A DNA stretch of 64,000 nucleotides from Dryas octopetala (Eukaryota; Streptophyta; Magnoliopsida; Rosales; Rosaceae): the NCBI GenBank assembly GCA_963921425.1, contig OY992838.1, positions 10,354,001 through 10,418,000 on the forward strand, written 5' to 3'. A program made the position numbers and the translations under genes. Within the stretch, counting starts at the first letter, position 1, and each line of letters begins with the position of its first letter. The notes under the pieces are model-generated. The model searched no databases, was not told where the DNA came from, and saw only the letters and a list, made by a program, of their open reading frames with translations. Of this stretch, positions 36,007-47,600 are shown in pieces.

Positions 36007-37038
36007 ATGGGCCGGACCCTCGTCGGCATTCTAAAAGACAAAGTCTCCATCATCAAAGCAGCCTTCTCTCTCAACCGCCACGCGTCCTCCGTACACCTCG
36101 CCGTCCTCCGCGCCACGACCCACGACCCGAATACGCCTCCCTCGGAGCCCCAAATCGCCGCGGTTCTCGCCCTCGGCCGTTCCTCGCGCATCACTGCATG
36201 CGCATGCGTTGAGGCCCTCATGGACCGCCTCCACTCCACGCGCAGCGCCTCGGTGGCCCTCAAGTGCCTCTTCACCATTCACAACATCATATCCAACGGC
36301 TCCTTCATTCTCAGGGACCAAATTGCTTACTACCCTTCTTTCGGGGGACACAATTTTCTCAACCTCTCCATGTTCTGCGACAACTCGGATTTGGGTATGT
36401 GGGAGCTTTCGGGTTGGGTGAGATGGTTCGCTGGGGTGGTCGAGCAGAGCTTGATGGTGTCCAGAGCAATTGGGTATTATCTTCACTCCTCGGAGAACAA
36501 GAAAGACAAAGAAGATAAGGCACTGGGTTTATTGAACTCGTCTTTGGTCGATGAAATCCAGGCTCTCGTTGATTTCGTGGCCCAAATTTGCGACGTGCCT
36601 GAGTCGCTGAGCCTTCAGAGGAACAATTTGGTGTACGAGGTGGTGAGGGCGGCGGGGGAGGATTACGGGTCGGTTCAGCACGAAATGTTGGTCCGGTTCA
36701 GGGAAGTTGAGGACCGAGTTGAGGGTCTGAGTTCGGCCGAGTTGACTCAGTTGATCAACTTGCTTAACAGGTTGGAGGATTGCAGGGGGAGGTTGGTGGT
36801 GTTGTTCGTGAACCGGAAGAGGAACGATGGGTTGTGGGATTTGATTCGGCGGACGAAGGCGAAGCTCGTGGAGGCGAAGGAGAAGAGGGAGGAGAAGAGG
36901 TTGGTGGTGAGGATTAGAAGTGGGCGGCGAGACGAGTCGACTCAGTACTGGAACCCGTTTGTTGAGCCTGGGCAGTTATTTCTGTTACCGTCGGGTTGTG
37001 GGTCGTTGGGCTTGGGTCCGGCTCCAATAACCGTTTGA
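36007..37038 (+). CDS. ANTH-domain clathrin assembly protein (PICALM type, At4g40080-like)
   Basis: Intronless, 343 residues. The open frame extends upstream, but the first in-frame ATG is 36007 and the protein from there begins as in the family (MGRTLVGILKDK). The ANTH domain covers about residues 5-280: a KAAF helix and AVLRATTHD segment near the phosphoinositide-binding surface, then helices including CLFTIHNIISNG (88-98) and a conserved W...WF block (142-151, SGWVRWFAGVV). The C-terminal tail has an NPF motif (316-318), which binds EH-domain proteins. Family role: binding PI(4,5)P2 and clathrin at the plasma membrane or trans-Golgi and recruiting cargo in endocytosis. Length is close to the Arabidopsis relative. 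GC-rich coding sequence in AT-rich flanks, as for the ATLs. No sign of damage. Confidence 0.92.
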   Translation: MGRTLVGILKDKVSIIKAAFSLNRHASSVHLAVLRATTHDPNTPPSEPQIAAVLALGRSSRITACACVEALMDRLHSTRSASVALKCLFTIHNIISNGSFILRDQIAYYPSFGGHNFLNLSMFCDNSDLGMWELSGWVRWFAGVVEQSLMVSRAIGYYLHSSENKKDKEDKALGLLNSSLVDEIQALVDFVAQICDVPESLSLQRNNLVYEVVRAAGEDYGSVQHEMLVRFREVEDRVEGLSSAELTQLINLLNRLEDCRGRLVVLFVNRKRNDGLWDLIRRTKAKLVEAKEKREEKRLVVRIRSGRRDESTQYWNPFVEPGQLFLLPSGCGSLGLGPAPITV

Positions 37039-37965
37039 ACAGTTGGGTTGGTCAGTCACACTGTCATTGATAGTTCAGAGTCTTTTGGGCCGGAGTCGGG
37101 GTTTTTGTGTAGCGGATCGCCCCGAATTGATGGTTTCTAGTTTGAGTAAAAGATTTGTCTTTTGTCTTTGTCATTCTTTATTACTTGACATCTGAGGTTG
37201 GTTTCTTGACAACCCAATAGTTGATATCACAATTTCGACATTGTGATTTGTGAATGTGATTGTATTTTGACGCGCCCAAGAGAATGGTTCAATTTTTTTG
37301 TTTTTGGTAAATAATAACAAGGGTTCCAAAGCTTTGTTGTTGTTTGGACAATGAAGTTTTTCTTTTTCCTTAAAAAATATTATGCATTTGTTTGCTTCTT
37401 TGTTAAGAAAAGAGAATGAAAAAAAAGTGAAGATGGACTTCTGGCTAGGTTTGCATTAACCCAAATTTAGAAGCAATATATTGACTGCAATGACTGTGCA
37501 ATTTTGACTTGGATTTCTCTTTTCACTGCAATGGCTGCAATGACTGTTATTTAGAAGTATTGGATATGGTTGCAGTCTCTAATGACTGTTATTTAGAAGT
37601 ATTGGATATTTTTATACGCTTAATTAACTTCAATGACTTGGTCTAATATATATGTTGTTTATATATATGCTTTAGAAGTTATAAACAATTGTGGACAGTT
37701 TTGACAATTAAATTAATAAAGTGAAATTAAAAGAATAAGAAAAATAGAAGGAGTGTACAATGACTTTTAGAGAGTGCCAATAGGGTCTCCTAAAAAAACA
37801 GAATTCACAAAGAAAGCCGTTACTTGCACTCTCTAATAGTCATCATGCACTCCTATATTATTTATTTATTTTATTCAATCAATTTCTAAATTTACCCTAA
37901 TTTACTTGTTTCTTTCAAACTCTTTAATTGCTTCTAACGTTATTAACTTTTGCTTCTAACGTTGC
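37039..37965. other. 3' flank of the ANTH gene and intergenic DNA
   Basis: AT-rich. 'ttatttagaagtattggatat' occurs twice (about 37548 and 37588) and 'tgcttctaacgtt' twice (about 37930 and 37952), both local duplications. No gene is seen. Confidence 0.55.
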
Positions 37966-38343
37966 TTGACCATCGAATTAAAGCTGTGCTTCCTCAGTTT
38001 CTCAATCTTCCCTGAGACTTCTGTAATAAAGAAGAGGCCTCTAATTTATTGGTGGATTGATGAGGGCTTCATCAAAACCACCCAAGAGAAGACGACAGAA
38101 GAGGTAGGAGAAGAGATCTTTGAAAAACTCATTTCACACAACTTGATTAATCAAGCTTCCAATATTTCTAGTGCAATTGTGAATAATTGTACAGTGCACC
38201 CTTGGATTCATCGTTTGTCGATCTCCTTGACTGTGGAGGCTCAGCTCTTCCACTTTGATTCAGAGTGTTACTATTTGTTGGAAAGCATGCCAAAAGGGCT
38301 CGACAAGCTCTCATCCTCCAAGTACTCAAAGGTTTTGTCATAG
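37966..38343 (+). pseudogene. NLR disease-resistance fragment (ZAR1/RPP13-like 4 type)
   Basis: 126 codons, open to a TAG. It contains LKLCFLSFSIFPE, then RPLIYWWIDEGFIK, TTEEVGEEIFEKLI and HPWIHRLSISL: the end of the NB-ARC (ARC2 winged helix) and start of the linker of a coiled-coil NLR. Full proteins have about 850 residues. The coiled coil, P-loop and leucine-rich repeats are not found on either side. The first codon in frame is TTG, not ATG. NLRs detect pathogen effectors; this piece cannot. It is best read as a decayed or transposed remnant; close similarity to RPP13-like protein 4 is a judgement by eye. Confidence 0.75.
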
Positions 38344-38644
38344 GAACTTTAGAAAATACTCGGACTTAAAAAGAGTAGAAAGAATGTGATGCAGTTTACG
38401 TATTCGGCATATCTATCTTTTAATTTTAGAAGATTTATTTTATTTTAATAATTTGTAATAAGAAGTCTCTATTAATTTTAGGAATTTTTCTTAGATTTGG
38501 TAAGATAAGATTTTAATTAATATTTCTAATAATTATTATAAAGTTCACTTTTGGACTCTTAATGATAATTAAATTCACCTACTTTATCTATATCATAACA
38601 AAGTCCACTTAATTAGTTTAAAACTCATTTTTTTTTAAATGTTA

Positions 38645-38690
<46 letters not shown>

Positions 38691-39437
38691 TCTCTCTCCT
38701 TCTCCGATGGTCTCTCTCTCTCTCCATCTTCTTCTCCGATCGAACCATATCGTCATCCGGCAAGTAAGGCCGACAAGACCACAACCATCGATCTCTCTCT
38801 CTGAACTCTATCCCTCCAATCTCACTCTTTGTTCTCTCTCTCATTATCAGCTCTTTATGTTCTCTCTCTTTGCTTTGTCTGATCTCTCTCTCTCTCTTTA
38901 TTATCTCTGTTCTTCACCATATCTCATTGTTGGAGCCTTAAAGGAGGTCGGTGAACTAAGATCTGGAAGTATTGTTGTGATCTGGAAATGTTGGGCATGA
39001 TCTGGAAGTGCTGGGCGATTGTTACTGTGGAGCAGTAACTATTTTCTCAGATAGCTAGTTACTACTTGGATAGTGGCAATTATTGTTACTGTTAAATTAA
39101 GATTTTTTTATTCCAAAAGCTTGAATTTTTGTGTTTTGTGTTCGTTTTATGATTTTTTTAACATGTTTATGCATAAAAAAGGTTGAAGATTTATACAAGT
39201 TGCATTGTTTTTTTGTGCTGTTGTGCAATGGGAATTGCCACTATCTCACAGTGGCAATTCTCTTGACGCGAAAAAAAAGGCTAGGAGCGTTCGACTCTGT
39301 GCCCAGCACATTCTTTAAGGTGATTTTATTAAAGTGGACTGCATTGAGAATTGCTTGTTGATAGTGGACCTTAAAAAAAGCTTATTTTCTATAATGAATT
39401 GAAAAAAAAAACCCTTAATATTTTAGATTTCGTTTTA
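38344..39437. other. Intergenic stretch with a CT-rich zone
   Basis: (CT)n at 38647-38686 with more CT-rich DNA to about 38905. 'ctggaagt' and 'ctggaaatg' repeats follow at 38960-39010. No frame is supported as a gene. Confidence 0.5.
38647..38686. repeat. (CT)n microsatellite
   Basis: About 20 CT repeats. Confidence 0.93.
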
Positions 39438-39985
39438 GAGGAAATTACATATTTGGTCCACTTATTTTATACGTAGTTCAATTTTGGTCTACGATCTTTT
39501 TTAAATTCTCTTTTGATTCACTAATTGTTTCATTTGTTCAATAAAGATCCAGATTTGTGACTTTAAATCTTTTGAGTTGTGTTTTCTTCAATTATAACTG
39601 AAGTATAGGTTATATTTCATCATTTCTTAGTCATAAAAACAAATTTGGAGTGTTAGAATCTAAGAGAATTGAGATTGGGTGAAGTTTGAAAAATTGGCAG
39701 TTTCGGGTACCCTATTTTGGGGTCAATTATTTTGAGTTTTAGAACTCCAATTTGAATGATCTTTATATGGTTGTAAAGAAGAAATGCATAGCTTTAAAAC
39801 AAGTATATGTTTGCTGAATTTGGGTGAGATTTGATAGGGTAAAAGGCATGCCAAATTTGAGAAAACAAATCTGGATCTTTATTGAACAAGTAGAGAAATT
39901 AATGGACCAAAATAGAACTTAAAAAAGATTGTGGACCAAAATTGAACTAGGTATAAAATAACTGGACTAAATATGTAATTTTCTC
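39438..39985. mobile_element. Mutator-like MITE
   Basis: Target duplication 'tttcgtttta' (39428-39437 and 39986-39995). Ends 'gaggaaattacatatttggtcca' and its near-inverse, with inverted homology running about 70 bp inward. 548 bp, no coding frame. Confidence 0.85.
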
Positions 39986-40205
39986 TTTCGTTTTAAGAGC
40001 AAATTATCCATAAGTACTTCAATTATACACTGATTTTCTACTTAGTACCCCAACTTTGAAAACTTGACAAAAAGTACCTTAACTTTCATTTTGTGTCAAA
40101 ATAGTACCTCCGTTAATTTTTCTGTCAAAGAAACCGTTATCTGCTGATGTGGCAGGGGTATTTTCATTTTTTTCCCCACATTTAAAGATAATAATATTTT
40201 TAAAA

Positions 40206-41829
40206 GGGTTAATTACAAATATATACCTCAACTATACATCACTTGTTAATTAGGTCCCTCATGTTCAAAAACTTTCATTTGGGTACATCAACTTCAATAT
40301 TTCGTCAACTTAGTACCTCCGTTACTTTGACCGCTAGAAGGACCGTTAACTGCCTATGTGGCGCTGACGTGGCACAAGCGGACCCACTACTAAACGTTGA
40401 CTTGTCTTGAAAAAAAAAGCCACGTGGACAAAAATTTATAAAAAAATCAATAAAACCCTTAAAATTATATAAAATTGAAAAAAAAAAAAAAAACGAAGCC
40501 AGGCCCGGCCTCCCCTGCCCAGCCTCACCTCCCCACCTAGCCCCCTCATTCCCCCTTCCTCCCCGACCCAGGCCACCCCCTCCACATCCCCCGTCCTTGC
40601 CCCCTAAACCCAGGCCACAGCTTCCCCCTGCCACCCCACCCCACCTCACCCCACCCCGACCAGACCCGACCCACCTCCCTCCTCTCACTTTCTCTTTCTT
40701 TTTCTCTTTGCCTCCCCTCCCCTCTGCAACACCTCCTTCTTCCACCAATCCCCGCCCCTCCCTTTGCCACCCAGCCCCAGCCAGCTCCATCGCACCCCCC
40801 CACCCCAGCCCGCCCCTATCCTGCCCAACCCAGCCTCTTCCTTTCCTCTCTAGCACTTTCTCTTCCCCGACTCTCTGCAACTCTCTCTTACATATTACTC
40901 TTTCTCTTTCTCTTTCTCTTTCTCTCTCTCTCTCTCTCTCTCCAGCGAGTTTGGCCTCCTTCTCTTTCTGCAACTCTCTCTAGAATTTTTTCAGCCTCCT
41001 CCCCTTCTAACATTCTAGACCAGCACAACTACCACAAAACAACACAAAATTCACAAACAGAACAAAATGTCGTTGGCTTATCAGGTTCGATTCATGAGAC
41101 TCGGTGGTTCGATGATCGATCCAAAGGCACCAACATGCTCAAAACAACGAGAGGATTCAATTAAGAGTGGTCCGACCTCGCATCGCTGCTGGGAACAGAA
41201 AGTCAACGGTGGAGCCCGACCGTCTTTCCCTTCGAATCGCCGCCGTCGCAGCTCAGATGACCAAATTGAAGGTGCCAAGGGACTCACCGTGCCGAGGAGG
41301 TGAGAACCTAGTGGTGTTGCTGGGAGAGGGGGCACCGGGGGGGGGTGTTGGGGGTGAGGGGCGTCGGGGAAGAGGAAGAGGAAGAGGCTGGGTTGGGCAG
41401 GATAGGGGCAGGCTGGGTGGGGGGTGCGATGGAGTTAGCTGGGGCTGGGTGGCAGAGGGAGGGGCGGGGATTGGTAGGGGAGGAAGGGGGAGGGAAGGGG
41501 CTAGGTAGGGAGGTGAAGTCGGGCAGGGAGGGGCTGGTTTTTTTTTTTTTTTTTTGTCTTTTTTTTTTTCTATTTAATATAATTTTAATGGGTTTTTTTA
41601 TTTTTTTATTAATTTTTGTACATGTGGCTATTTTTAAATGCCAAGTCAATATTTAATGGTGGGGTCCACGTATGCCACGTCAGCGCCAACTCAGCATATA
41701 ACGGTTAGACTAACGGAGGTACTTAGTTGACGAAATATTAAAGTTGAGATACCCAAATGAAAGTTTTTGAACCAGAGGTACCCAGTTGATAAGTGATGTA
41801 TAGTTGAGGTATATATATGTAATTAACCC
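40206..41829. mobile_element. Nested Mutator-like element 1 with GC-rich cargo
   Basis: Target duplication 'tttttaaaa' (40197-40205 and 41830-41838). Inverted arms start 'gggttaattacaaatatatacc' and cover about 150 bp or more. Between them (about 40497-41535) is C-rich DNA, a CT microsatellite and a mixed stretch (about 41000-41300) with an ATG at 41067 and an open frame of 78 codons of unknown origin. This Pack-MULE-like layout suggests captured genomic sequence, but I recognise no source gene. Confidence 0.82.
40497..40960. repeat. C-rich/pyrimidine cargo block
   Basis: Plus strand is dominated by cccc and cct runs, then (ct)n at about 40905-40940. Proline-rich and glycine-rich frames on the two strands are composition artefacts. 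Confidence 0.85.
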
Positions 41830-41838
41830 TTTTTAAAA

Positions 41839-43076
41839 GAGAAAATTACAATTTAGTACATTAACTTTACACTGACTTTCAACTTAGTATCCCAACTTTG
41901 AAAACCTGACAAAAAAGTACCTCAACTTTCATTTTGTGTCAAAATAGTATCTTCGTTAGTTTTTCTGTCAAATGATTAGTTTTTCTGTCAAATGAACCGT
42001 TATCTGTTGACGTGGCAGAGGTATTTTCGTCTTTTTCCCCACATTTTAAAGATAATAATATTTTAAAAAACTTTTGAATAAAAAAAATTCTTAAAAAATT
42101 AAAACTTTTAAAAATTTAAAAAAATTTAGGGGGGATGGGTAGGGAGGGTCGGGGTTGGGTAAGAGGGGGTGAGGGGGCTGGGTTGGGGTGGGTCGGGGAG
42201 GGGCTGTATGAGGGTGTCGGGGAAGGGCTAGGTGGCGGGTGCGACGGGGCTAGGGGTTGGGGGGAGGGGTGCAACGGGACTGGGGGTGGGGGGAGAGGGT
42301 GGGTCGGGCAGGGAGAGGTGGGAGGATGGGTCGGGGCGGAGGGGATGGGTGGGGGTGGGGGGGAAAGGGTGGGTTGGGCAGGGAGATGTGGGAGGATGGG
42401 TGGTGGCGGAGGGGATGGGTGGGAGGGGAGAGGGTGGGTTGGGCAGGGAGAGGTGGGAGGATGGGTAGGGTAAGGTAGGGTAGGGACGGGCGGGGCGGTG
42501 GGTAGGGGATGAGTAGGGAGAGGGTGAGGGCGGGAAGAGGAGAGGATGGGTGGGGGCTGGGGTGGAGGAGGCCTGGGTGGGTTGAGCAAGGAGAGGGGCT
42601 GGCTGAGGGCTGGGTGGGGGAAGGGGGTGCAACAGGGTTGGGGCTGGGGGGGAGGGGGTGCGACGGGACTAGGGTAAGGGGAGAAGGTGGGACGGGCATG
42701 GAGAGGGGCTGGGGTGGGGGCTGGCTGGGGAGGGGAAGGGGACAGGGCTGGGGTTGAGGGGTGATGCTGCATGGGGCAAGGCTGGGGAAGGAGGAGGGGG
42801 AAAGGTTTTTATTTTAAGAAATTTTTTTATTTTAATTTTTTTAAAAATTTTGTTTATTAAAAAGTTTTTTAAAATATTATTATCTTTTAAATGTGGGGAA
42901 AAAGACGAAAATACCTTTGACACATCAGTAGATAACGGTTCATTTGACAGAAAAACTAACAGAGATACTATTTTGACACAAAATGAAAGTTGAGGTACTT
43001 TTTTGTCAGGTTTTTAAAGTTGGAGTACTAAGTTGAAAGTCAGTGTATAGTTAAGGTACTAAATTGTAATTTGCTC
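41839..43076. mobile_element. Nested Mutator-like element 2 with G-rich cargo
   Basis: Sits directly after the right target duplication of nested element 1 and is followed by 'ttttaaaaa', so it used the same target. Arms start 'gagaaaattacaatttagtac' and end 'ctaaattgtaatttgctc', inverted over about 250 bp and closely related to the arms of the outer element. A duplication of 'agtttttctgtcaaatga' lies at about 41958-41996. Confidence 0.82.
42127..42805. repeat. Strongly G-skewed minisatellite-like block
   Basis: About 680 bp in which the plus strand is mostly G with short t/a/c spacers (gggtggg, gggaggg, ggggtggg). Near-repeats of about 50-60 bp ('gggtgggttgggcagggagaggtgggaggat') recur at about 42297-42340, 42366-42405 and 42430-42470. 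Many runs of three or more G at short spacing. Glycine-rich and proline-rich frames here are artefacts. Confidence 0.9.
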
Positions 43077-43286
43077 TTTTAAAAATATTATTATCTTTTA
43101 AATGTGGAAAAAAAGACGAAAATACTTCTGCCACGTCAGTAGATAACTGTTCATTTGACAGAAAAACTAACGGAGGTACTATTTTGACACAAAATGAAAG
43201 TTGATGTACTTTTTGTCAAGTTTTCAAAGTTGGGGTACTAAGTTGAAAGTCAGTGTATAGTTGAGGTACTTACGGATAATTTACTC

Positions 43287-44623
43287 TCGTTTTAATTATG
43301 ATTCTTGTCACCCAAGTATGTTTGGTGCCCAAGTAATCTAAGAGCTATAAATATGAGTTCTTGTACTCTTTTGAGGTGGTTAGTTATAATCTTATAATTA
43401 ATTATTATATAAATTCTAAATACTAAATATAAAATATAAAATATATATTATATATGATATATAATTCGAAATAATTTCATATTTCATTAATAAATAATAA
43501 TTAATAAAATTTGAGAAAAGATGATTCCTCTTTTTTTCCTTATTTTTCTGATAGTTTAGATAATTATCATTCTAATAGAAGCTCTTGTTTCTGGCCAATC
43601 TCGATATAGAAAATTAACATATCTAAAATAGGTTGTGTTTCGAAGAAACGTATCTCTTTTGCCCACATCACGTTGCATTATAATGTAGAAGCAAAAAGGA
43701 GGCCCATGGTTTCACAAAGAAAATGGAAGGAAAAAACGGAAGCAATGTTGGAAGTAAGTGACGGTAAATCTGGAAATTAAGTAAATAAAAAAATATAGGA
43801 GGAGTGTATGATGACTTTTAAGGAGTACAAGTAGCACCTCCCTTAACGAAATCATTAGTCCACCAAGCAATCCATGAATTTTCGTCTGTTCACTTATTGT
43901 TCTGTTTTGAAAGTTCTCTTGCTGGCTTATGTTTTGTTGCTAGCTGTTTGGCCCACATTGGCAGAAAAATCGACCGAATTTGAAATAAGGGAAACAACAT
44001 CAGCTGAATTGCGATTGGGTTGTCCAAAAAGATGCAATGGCCTTGGATCTGGCCAAAAATCAAATGCATGGTGGGTGTGGAAGTCGGCCAAGATTCAAAT
44101 AAAATTCAGCCAACTTTTGCTTGAATAAATGATCTATTCCAACCAACTTTATCTCAATCGACAAATAAAAGAAGAGAGGAATACAAAGGATGGTGTCAGC
44201 CTAGAATTTAGTATTGGGTTCTGGTATTTTTCTTTGATTTTGGCCTGGAGAGATTGATTGGTTGTGAAATAGAAGAGGAAGAAGACTGGGCATTTGAGAG
44301 GAAAAAAGAAGCACGGGCAGCCCGGCAATTTATTTTTGGATGTTTGATTGACCAAATCCAGCTAGCCGTTGGTTGGGTGTCATTTGAATTAAAATACAAA
44401 AGAAAAGCCTCCTTCTTCAATGTTGTCGGGCAGCTTAGATAGTTGATATATAGTTGCAAAGGTTCTTTTCAGCTAAAACATTGAACCAAAGCATGCAGAT
44501 ACCAAAAGGCTACACAAAATGGGTTTGATGAATATGACACAAAAACTTTATGCTCATAAATTTGGTTTTTTTTTTTTTTTTTTTGCGGCATGAGCAAAGG
44601 GCAACATGCATAAGCTCTGCTCT
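43287..44623. other. Intergenic DNA downstream of MATE1
   Basis: Contains a plus-strand 84-codon open frame (43874-44128) with a hydrophobic N-terminus; see findings. Otherwise AT-rich, with a T run near 44565-44585. No recognised gene. Confidence 0.5.
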
Positions 44624-47600
44624 TTATTGTTGCTCCTCTATTTGATTGTCTGGCTTAGGAGTTGACCACTTATTTACACGGTGGCTAGCATTCTGAGCCT
44701 GCAAAATTGATCCATCAATATTATACGATAACAAGTTAATTTTGACTTTGTATGTAACAAGGAAAATATCCAATAAATGATATTTACTAATAGTATAATG
44801 GGACAGTTAATATGTATATATTATATTTATTATGTTAATTAACATATCAATTGTTATATCATACGAGTATACGACTTGCTTGTCATTAGTGTTAATAAGA
44901 AATAAGGAAAATTACTATGTATAATCATACCTCCTTTTCCCAATCACGTCGTGTTGTGACTATAGCCAAAATCACAGTTTGGACAGCAGTTCCACCAAGG
45001 ATCATTCCACCCCATATACCCTGTTTAATATTAATTTGCACAAGCAAAACAAGATAATGCAATAAATTAACTCGTACTTGAAGATTTGATTGCAAGGTTT
45101 AGACTACACAATGAAGATAGTTTTTGAATTGGGTAGGTGCAATGAGGAGGCATATGAAAAAGCAAAACGTACCGTAACACCCAAGTGGGCCACCCATCCC
45201 AATACAATTCCAAGTGGGAGCCCAATAATGTAGTAGCAGAAAAGATTTATGTATGCCACCCATGCTTGCCATCCTGATCCCACAGCAACTCCTGTGAAAA
45301 CGAAGACTGTCATTTCACAAAAGAAAAACTAACATTTTGGGATTACATCCCACTTTTCTCATTTTCTATTGTCTAACTTGTAGTGCCAATCTCAAAGCTT
45401 GAGTTTTGCTTTCCATAATCGCGCATGAATGATTATCACCTATTAATTGTTAAGCAGTAGTTTTGAGAAGTTGATGAAAGGGTTCAAAATTACCTGATAA
45501 AACGGGTTGAACTCCGTTAAGTAGAACTGTGACACCCAGGAGGTAAGATATTTGATCAACTGCTTCGAGGACAACAGTGCTGGATGTGAATATGTATCCA
45601 AACTTATCATGGAATATGACAATAAATACAAAGAAGAATAGGGCAATCAAGGTGGATTCTGCCACAGAAACCTTTGCTGCAAATTTTGCTACCTGACCAT
45701 TTCCAGCTCCTAGCTCATTTGCTACCCTTACTCTGTGAATTTCATGACAAAAGTTTTAGAATACTGCCACAAATTTAGATAAAATTAACATACTTGAAAC
45801 ATTACAACTACTCTCAAATTATTTTCCCAAATATTGACTGAAAACACAATGTGAAAACTAATAAAAGTCGTAAGGGTTTATATCAAGTATATGCCCATAT
45901 TGCAAGAAAAGTATGGGGTTTTTGTTGTGTCACTTCACATTGTACTTCAATGATCAAAATTGTCTATTTTTTTAGGTCTGATCAACCCACAATATATATT
46001 CACTAATATAATCTTTAATCCTTTCTTTTTGTTTTGAATTGTAAAAGTAACAAAGTGGAAGAGGTAGAAAAAGAAACAAGGTACCCTGTTCCAGCAAAGA
46101 AGGCTAAATGAATCATGAGCTCCCACCCATTTATAGTCATGCTGCAAAAAAAAAAAGGTTAATATTTGAAATGGAATAAATTTTCATACCTAACTTAGAA
46201 GAAAGGAAGACATGTTGATACAAAAAGAGATCTTATACCAAATTGATAAGGCATCCACAGCAAGAGTTGCATTTTGTAGGTATCCTGTCATCAATATCAA
46301 GATTTTATAGTACCAGAATTCCAAGCTGCATAAATAGACAAGTACAATATTTTTTGTAATGAGTAAAATGATCACAATTATAATAAAACAGTTATATAAT
46401 TTTCGATGTGATTGTAGTAGCTAGTGATCCTTGAAGATGACTTAAAAAATGAAAAAGGGTAGAGATGTAATACCATAGCATGACCCCAGAAGCTGTAGAA
46501 AGTTTGACAAATTCCCAGAGCCCAGTAAAGGCTTGCATAGATAAACCAGTCCAACTGAGGGGACACCAACCACATGTGACATACCCAAGCAGCCCAAAAC
46601 ACAAAACCCACCAGGAGATATCCAAAGCAATAGAAGCACCCACCACCCCAAAATCAAACACATACACAAAAAGCCAACTTATGAGTGTATGGAACACCAA
46701 AGCCACTACTGACATCCACATGGTCACAAAGTTCTTCAGCTGGCTCTGCAGGAACCTCTGCAATGGGAACAGAAACGCATAGCTGAAGTGTAAGGGTAGG
46801 AGCCACAAGGACACCAACCCCGACTGCTCTGCTACGTCATCAGACTGCCCTAGAAGTTTGAGAATGGGAGTGGCGAATATGTATATGGGAAGTAGTAGAA
46901 TGCAGCAGAGGAACAACACAATCCATGACCTTTGCAGGTATATCCCCAGCATGTGGTGTCTTTTGGCCCCAAAAGCTTGCCCACATAGAGTCTCTAGTGC
47001 GCTTGCCATTCCTAACTAATTCATTGTCAAAACAAAGTGCAAAATGTCTGAGAAAATTATTAGACAATCATTAGACATCGAAAATTCAAAAGAGACTAAG
47101 AGTAGTGTGAGGGATTCCAAAATTGTGTTCCAAATTTGGATCCTAAATAGCGTGGCAAGTGTTTCACAGATTTAAATTTGGGTCAACTTTAGAGCGCATT
47201 TATTTCAACAAGTAGAGTACTGATAAATACATTCTCACATCATTTGAAATCCAAATTTGAAATTGAATAATCAATGTATATTAAGTTAACATTTTACCTC
47301 ACCAACATAGACAAAATCAGAATTTCTATATGGGCTCGACTTTACTTAGAGAATAAACTTGAATTGAAGGGATGGACTGGGATTAAAATAAGCTCGGGAT
47401 GGTCTAAAATAACTTAAAGAAGATTTTTTTTTTTTAAAAAAAAAAGGGCTAAGCTAAAGCGTGTACAACCCTCAAGAGAGCTCTGTTCTTATTCATGTGT
47501 AGCTTAATCTCACATGCAAAGAAATCTTGGCCAGTTCTGGGAGAGCCAAGTGAGACAAGCACCTCAATTCCTCAAATGCTCAAGGCCTAAAATTTTAGAC

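Larger units (their letters stand above)
39997..43286. mobile_element. Mutator-like element carrying two nested elements
   Basis: Target duplication 'tcgttttaa' (39988-39996 and 43287-43295). The arms of about 210 bp (39997-40205 and 43077-43286) are inverted copies ('gagcaaattatcc', 'acactgattttctactta' and so on). Without its two insertions it is a near-palindrome of about 420 bp. Its left duplication overlaps the right duplication of the MITE at 39438-39985. Confidence 0.88.

Noticed and set aside
40305-42923. Long Gly-rich and Pro-rich frames on both strands
   Set aside because: They are produced by G-rich and C-rich low-complexity cargo in Mutator-like elements.
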